Assembly (NCBI RefSeq): GCF_000499385.1 | Contig: NW_013655295.1 | Location: forward strand, 17,501 to 81,500 | Direction of reading: 5' to 3' | Origin: Eimeria necatrix | Taxonomy: Eukaryota; Apicomplexa; Conoidasida; Eucoccidiorida; Eimeriidae | Length of the DNA: 64,000 nt | In this document: piece by piece, positions 58,168 to 64,000 of the stretch | Numbering within the stretch: position 1 is the first letter of the stretch | How the letters are laid out: each line of letters begins with the position of its first letter | Program-made: the position numbers and the translations under genes | The notes under the pieces: model-generated | The model's input: the letters and a program-made list of their open reading frames with translations, nothing else | What the model was told of the DNA's origin: nothing | Database searches by the model: none

Positions 58168-61100
58168 CTAGGCCTGCTTGCGTATTTCTGCTGGCAGAGG
58201 CGCAAGCTCAATGCTGGCTGAGTCAGGTCCCGCAGCAACAGCGTTTTCCGCCGCGCGGCGGCAGCAGCATAGAAAGCCTCCCAGCCGTCGCAGCAGCTGC
58301 GGGGAGGATCGGCTGGGGCTAGAGGCGGCGGTCATTTGAAGTCGCACGAATGGCAACTCGTTAGAGTACAGCGAGTTTCGGCCGAGCCAGAAGTCCCAGC
58401 AGTTGCGCCAAACCTGTGCAGTGGACACATAATTGGCGTCAACAATATTCAGTGGCAAGTATAGTAGAAGCAAAGCTGTGGTGTCCATCCAACCACTCTG
58501 TGGAGAGCCTGCCGCCTCAGCAGATGGCACAGCGCTGTAAATGTGCGTGATGGCATGGTCTACGGCGAAGTGTATATATATGGCCCTACTTGGACAGACA
58601 GAACCACATTTTTATTCTGACTGCACTGCGTACGGTGAAACAATAAATCATATCTATAAGGGTGTAGTGCTCCAGATTCGCTGACCCCTTTGCTAAGAGG
58701 ATTGAAGGTCTTTTGCCAGCGCATTCCATGACGAGTCATCACACCAACCCTCCGCCACAGGTATTTGTACCTGAACAGTGCCATGCAGACCAAAGGTGGC
58801 GCCTTGAACGTGGAAAATGACAGTCACGAATACTCAGCAACCAAACATATAGATTAGCAGACCAGTAAGGTGCCCAAGGAAGCGCAAGAATCCCCTTACT
58901 TTGCCGCTCACCTTCCTCTATTTAGCAGCTCATTCATGGTCAAATTGTTTGCAACATTGCGCAGATGAGCCCACAGGAAGGTGCAAGACCGAAATGTAGC
59001 GATGGGCAACGCGTACATTGCCTGTGGTGTACCACACACAACGAACACTTGACAAACAAAAGCGCAGTCGGGAGAAAGGCTACTGCGAGAGTGAACGGAA
59101 ACAATAACAGAGTTTACCACAATGCCACTGAATTGTGCATTAGCAGAAAAGCTCGGTTTTGTACCTTTTCCTTTTGTCTGCATTTGCCAGTCGCTTGTTG
59201 AATGTGTGTCTGTTTTTGTGCTTTCTTAATAGTTTCAACAAGCGTGTTTCTGTTGGTCCTCTTACCACTGCTAGAAAAGGGTCATGGTAGAACAGCTCCA
59301 CTGTGCCCTGCAGAAAGCCTTCAGACTTCACGTGGACGAAGTAACAACAGCAACAGAGATACATGTGTAGTACCTGCAGAGCAACAACAGCAATTCACTT
59401 GCAAACAAAGTTAACGAATACTCAACCAGCACATGGTGCAGACAAAAATAAACATGCTTAAAGAGGGTTGAGAGGTTTCATTCCCCATGCAAAGTGCAAA
59501 ATACAAGCTACACGAACAGGCAAAGGAAATAACTGCAGCAACCAGATATGAACGGCAAAAGCATGTGCCGGTTTAAGAGAACGTACCTGGGTGCAGCAAA
59601 CACATAAGAGCCATGCCGTGAGGCACCGGGCGTTTCCATAGCCGACACAATTTGCTATCCAAGGGCAGTGGTGGTCAAAGCCTTCTATGCATCTGTCACA
59701 AACCCTGAGAGATTCATCAGAGGAGGGGAAAGGAACAGAAACATGTACGGCTCCAACATTCTAACATGAATGAGAGCAAGCACAACAACCGGTAAATTCC
59801 ATGTGAATAAAATGGCTTGAATCAAAAGCAGCTAACAGTATAGTTCAGTAGCACTTCACATGCATCTGTATACATATCCCGTATATGATTGCATTCCTTC
59901 ATCATATCTATACCGTTTCCATTTAATTCTACATCTATAAGTTTAGAAGGGATCACAAATGGAAGGTAGTTGAATGATAATTACCTGCAGTGCTTTGTGC
60001 GAATGGGACGGTAGATCCAACATGTGTAGCACAGCCGCTGCATATCGATTTCCTCTATTGTCTCAGAAGGGGTTTCAGGCGCAGCCAAAAGCTGCAACAA
60101 TTGATGCACAAAAACGTTAAGCGAGCTGACACTGCTTCAAATATGTGGTTAGCTTACTCCCACGCTCTTGCTCTCAGACACACGAATGGCATAACCACAG
60201 AACTAGAAATATCTGAAGGCACGTGAGGAGAGGCTCGGCAATGCCGATGCACCAAGGGCAGCACTGGACTGCTGCCCCACACCATTTCAGAAAATAGGGT
60301 AGCGTGAATGAAAATGCAAGGGCATTGAGAAAAATAGTGAGACGCAAAAAAGCGAAAGCATCGGGCACAGAAGAATGGAAGCGACGGAGACGTAAAACCA
60401 GCAAAAGGAAGTGAAAAAACAGACGACAAGGCACGCATACAATCATGCAAGCAAACAGAGACCACCCAATCTGTAATAGCCTTACATCCATTAGCTCTTC
60501 CACGGACGAATTTCCTTTGGGTCGCCTAGGGAGTATGCCAGGATTAGAACATATGAGTACTGTGATCAGTAGCAGTCCCGTATACACTCCAATCTTACCC
60601 AATAGACAAAGGCGCGCAAACCAACCCCCAGCCCAAACCCCTGCTGCCGCTCCTGCTGCAGCAACACTTTCAGGGGTAGCCGGAAGGTAGAGCGGGTCAA
60701 ACTGAGGAAACAGCAGGCAGAGGGCCAACAACGTGCACTCTTTTTCTTCCCAATTGATCATGAACTTTCCTGTTGCTTGTATCTATGCGTGTAGCTAACA
60801 GGCACCTCTAGAATATGTTCCCATTCACGTTCTAAGGCACTATTCTCATGTTTTAGCCTCCCTACGGTACGGACTGGACACGGAAATGCTCAGGCAAAGC
60901 GCGGATAGCTTTAATCAGGGTTTCTCATACTGCAGCAGCATTGACGGAAGTGTCAGCATTAGCAACAGGGTAAGGGAACATCCTAAGCTTACGGAGCGCG
61001 CGTAGACAATCAGCATCAACGTGAGACCACACAGAGCCAAAATTGGAGGCGCCTTCAACTGCCAGCCACCGCTGCAGTCCGTCAACAACCGGCATATACG

Positions 61101-63612
61101 CGATGGCCGGCACGAGTGTGGCGACTGCGATAAACAAATAATCCAGCGAACAAGCAAGGAGGCAAAATATCGAAAAACAGGCCATGCACGCGAACTCTTT
61201 GTCTTTTTGGCAGTTACTCATCGATCTCAGTGCACAGCTCGCGTACAGCCATGGTTTTGCTTCCACATTCGAAAGCGCACACCACCCAGAGTCTTCAAAG
61301 CCCATTACAGTAAATCGTGGTTTTCATAATACAGGTCAGTCCCAGCGCACCCGCATGTCATCCTCTGTCAACACGCGGTTACGGGGATCGTTTCGCAGTT
61401 GGGGGTTCTGCTGCAGCTTCTTTACATACGCTGTGAGTTCAGGATTGACTGTTTTGCTCGCAGCGATTATATCTAGCGGCGTCTGCAATATGAAAGCAGG
61501 ACAGCACGTGAACAAGAGTACAATTTATACTATCTACATATACATAGCACTTTCAATATATAAATGTATACATTCGATAGTGTATACATGAAATACATGT
61601 GCAAAAAGATACGTGCGTATGCGTATACAATTCATTTCACTTTCTGTGCTGCTCCATGATGATGATTAGTCTGTCTCACTAGGCGTGACTTCGTGGTGCG
61701 TTCACTGGGGTCTTGGCCGCCTTCTTCTACAAGCGCTCTGTTGAACATCATTAAGAGCAAATAAAAAGGCAAAGGCAGGGAACTCCTACAGGAGTAACTG
61801 CTGCTGTTTGTTGAGCACTAAGCGAGCAGCGACAGCGAGCAGTCTGATGAAAGCGTGGCGGCCAAAGGATCGGCAACAACACCCGGAAATAACCACAGAC
61901 AGCGCTGGCGCTGTAGAGGTCTCTAGAACGGTGCCTCTTCTGACAGCTACGCTGGTCCCTGGCTTCGTGGCCAGCTAAATAGATAGCTAACCAGATGGTG
62001 ACCTATCTGGTCAGCTAGCTAGATCAGGATCGTAACCCACCGGAAAGCCTCTAAGTGGCCGCCCTCGGCCGCCCGGTGTAGCGGCAGACAGCCAAACAAG
62101 TCGACAGCCGTGACATCCACGTCAAAATACAGTAGCAGACGCAGCACCAGTGTGTGGCCCTGAAGAAATTACCCGCACGCAGTAGGCCATTGCATTTTGT
62201 AGACAGTGCAGCCTTGATGTGTTCACATCAAACCCTAACCTCACAGAAAGTAAGATTAGTGCTTTCACGTAAAAGGGTGCTGTTTGGTATCTTTTGCATT
62301 GTCTCTTCTGGCTCGAGCCGCCAGCCCTCCGGCATATATTTATGTAAATGTGCAACAAGATCTACACGGATCGGCCTGCAGCACCTGCAGGTGCTGCTGT
62401 TAATTCACTGTAAATGTGCACCCAGATCTACGCAGATCAGCCTGCAACGCCTGCAGGTACTGCTACCAATTCAATACTGAACCCCCGGCCCTGTGCTGTG
62501 GGGGCTGTGACTTACCTTGAAGGCGGCCCAATGCGCGGGCGTGGAGCCACTAGCGTCTGGCACAGCAAAGGCTGCGGGGCCAAGAAGCTTAGCGAGCAGC
62601 AGAACACACTTGGGGGCATCGTGCTGGGCTGCGAGGGTGCAGCAAGTGCCCCCCTTAGAGTCCTGCAGCAGGGGGCTCTGGCCCAGGCGTTCGGGGCAGT
62701 AATCTGGAAGCCCCTGAGGCTGCAGGGGCCCCTCAAGAGACCCCTTGGCCTCGCTGTTGCTCAGCTGGTAATCAAACAAGGCAGCCCCGTGCTGCAGCAG
62801 CAAACGCGCAGCTGCAGTGTTGTCCTTTGTCACCGCCCACATCAACGGCGTCTGCTTCGTCTCAGTCGCGCGCGCGTTCACGTCCGCCCCTGCATCGCAG
62901 CAGCAACGCAGCAGCAGCAGCAGCAGCAGCAGCACGGGATATAGGACTTTTCTGTTTCAAGTTGCGTAGATTACTGTCTTGCTTGAGGCTGTGTTCTACA
63001 AAAGAAAGCCAGCATGAAGGGGCCAGCCACGGGTGGGAACTGGGGCTTGGGAAGGCCAGCTTAGTCTTAAGTGGCTTACCCGCGTCAATAAGAAGCTTCA
63101 TGACGCTGCGCTCATTGCAAAGAGCTGCCCAGTGCAGCAAAGTGTGTCCTGTCTCGTCTCTGAGGGCGATGTAACTCTGTGGAGGCAGCTGGCTCATGCA
63201 CATGGCAGCTAGCTGCCCCTGGGAGGACCTCAGCATTAGGAAGAGCTGCGCATGCACTTCTGGCTGCTGACAGAGCTCAGCAGCACGGGCTCTAAGGGAA
63301 GCAGAGACCAAACTGGCGCTGCTGCTGCTGCTAGCTGTGGCCAGGCACACCCGCGAGCTCCATCCTGCGGACTCCCCTCTGTCGAGGGGCGCTCGGACGC
63401 TGCACGAGTTCTCCTCCAGGGGCTCCTGCTGCTGCTGCTGCTTCTGCTGCTGCTTCTGCTGCTGCTGGTGCTCTTGGGCTGGGTAGCACGGGAAGGCGGC
63501 CACATCTACGTAGGTCGGAAGCTCCCGAGAAGAAGCCCTGGAAGCCTCTTTTGCGTTTTGGGGGAAAGCAGCCCGTGGACGCAGCCCAGTAGAGCTCGTC
63601 TGGCGAGAACTA

Positions 63613-63650
<38 letters not shown>

Positions 63651-63740
63651 TTTGCTGCTGGAGCCCGCGTTCTGCTCACTGTGTGCAGTGTCTACACCCT
63701 CAGCGCCGCCATCACCTGGTGGCGCTGGCGAGTGCTGCAT
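58168..63740 (-). CDS. ankyrin-repeat DHHC palmitoyltransferase
   Basis: A membrane S-acyltransferase like HIP14/Akr1. ATG at 63740 starts a Ser/Gln-rich cytosolic leader, then ankyrin repeats: ETGHTLLHWAALCNERSVMK joined across an intron (63080 to 62889) to ADVNARATETKQTPLMWAV and GSTPAHWAAFK (to 62516), then LFGCLPLHRAAEGGHLEAF (about 62160-62040) and TPLDIIAASKTVNPELTAYV (about 61480-61335). Two hydrophobic exons follow (LFIAVATLVPAIAYMPVV; LLLITVLICSNPGILPRRP). The cysteine-rich domain LCYTCWIYRPIRTKHC joins VCDRCIEGFDHHCPWIANCV, with the catalytic DHHC near 59665. A fourth membrane stretch (HMYLCCCCYFVHV), the TTxE-like NNLTMNELLNRG (about 58935), NPLSKG, and WRNCWDFWLGRNSL close the domain. 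The tail ends TAG at 58170-58168. Middle exon borders are approximate. Confidence 0.87.
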
Positions 63741-64000
63741 CTTCGCGCCGCAGCCCTCTGCATTCCACGCACGCCGAAAGCGCCCGCCTTGCAGTTGGTG
63801 GCAGCAAAGTGGCTTGCGAAAGGGGCATTCAACAAGATGCAGAGGGCCAGGGGAAGACAGACAAAAGGCCAGTGGTGTGCACAAGCCAGGCCAGTGAAAG
63901 CCAGTGGTTAGTGGCGCCCGGTGAGGGTTGTATGGGTGGAGCCAGAAGTCGCACTGTGTCAAATGCTAAGGGCAAATGCTCTTAACGCAGGAAGGGCTGA

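Overview
The window reads as nuclear DNA of a coccidian apicomplexan, most likely an Eimeria species. Three things point there. CAG/CTG triplet tracts run through almost every gene and intron and give poly-Gln, poly-Ala, poly-Ser and poly-Leu runs. Telomere-like AAACCCT blocks lie far from any chromosome end. Genes are intron-rich, with short conserved exons between low-complexity DNA. Repeat-dense DNA fills about 1-53 kb. From about 54 to 62 kb the sequence is almost free of CAG tracts and carries two tRNA genes, which fits the alternating repeat-rich and repeat-poor segments known in Eimeria chromosomes. One 100-base assembly gap lies at 17014-17113.

Layout. A casein kinase I gene (433-3104, minus) was rebuilt as 5 exons and 503 aa. 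The Hsp70/Hsp90 co-chaperone HOP/STI1 (6295-10433, minus) was rebuilt as 9 exons and 558 aa. From 10.4 to 14.3 kb is mostly repeat DNA with a TGCATGC array upstream of HOP. An unrecognised low-complexity gene (15759-17013, plus) runs into the gap. It is followed by an organellar-type ribosomal protein uS17 (19359-21300, plus, 3 exons), a signal-peptide protein with a PH-like fold (21649-24120, minus), a histidine phosphatase of the phosphoglycerate mutase superfamily (24814-27503, minus) and cytosolic ribosomal protein eS17 (28394-29713, plus, first coding exon only ATG).

From 31 kb come a very large PPTC7-type PP2C phosphatase (31190-35888, plus), an alpha/beta hydrolase with collagen-like inserts (36822-39092, minus), a long multi-exon PHD-finger protein (40548-49225, minus), a SIZ1/PIAS-type SUMO E3 ligase with PHD, PINIT and SP-RING parts (49953-54031, plus), tRNA-Val(AAC), tRNA-Ala(AGC), and an ankyrin-repeat DHHC palmitoyltransferase (58168-63740, minus).

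The genes are housekeeping and signalling functions and do not form one pathway: chaperoning and translation (HOP, eS17, uS17, tRNAs), phospho-signalling (CK1, PP2C, histidine phosphatase), lipid or membrane functions (DHHC enzyme, hydrolase, PH protein) and nuclear regulation (PHD protein, SUMO ligase). The least explained signals are two dispersed palindromic motif families (GTGTACGTACAC and CCAGTGG-W-CCACTGG), a 49-bp exon-end duplication with a synonymous change inside a CK1 intron, a set of introns with unusual GTCC/GTCA/GTCT donors proven by protein conservation, and telomere-like repeats confined to introns. Gene models were joined by eye from conserved protein blocks and GT/AG sites. 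Coordinates for CK1, HOP, uS17, eS17, the phosphatase and the hydrolase are checked for frame. Those for the PHD protein, SUMO ligase 5' part, PH protein and DHHC enzyme are partly approximate.
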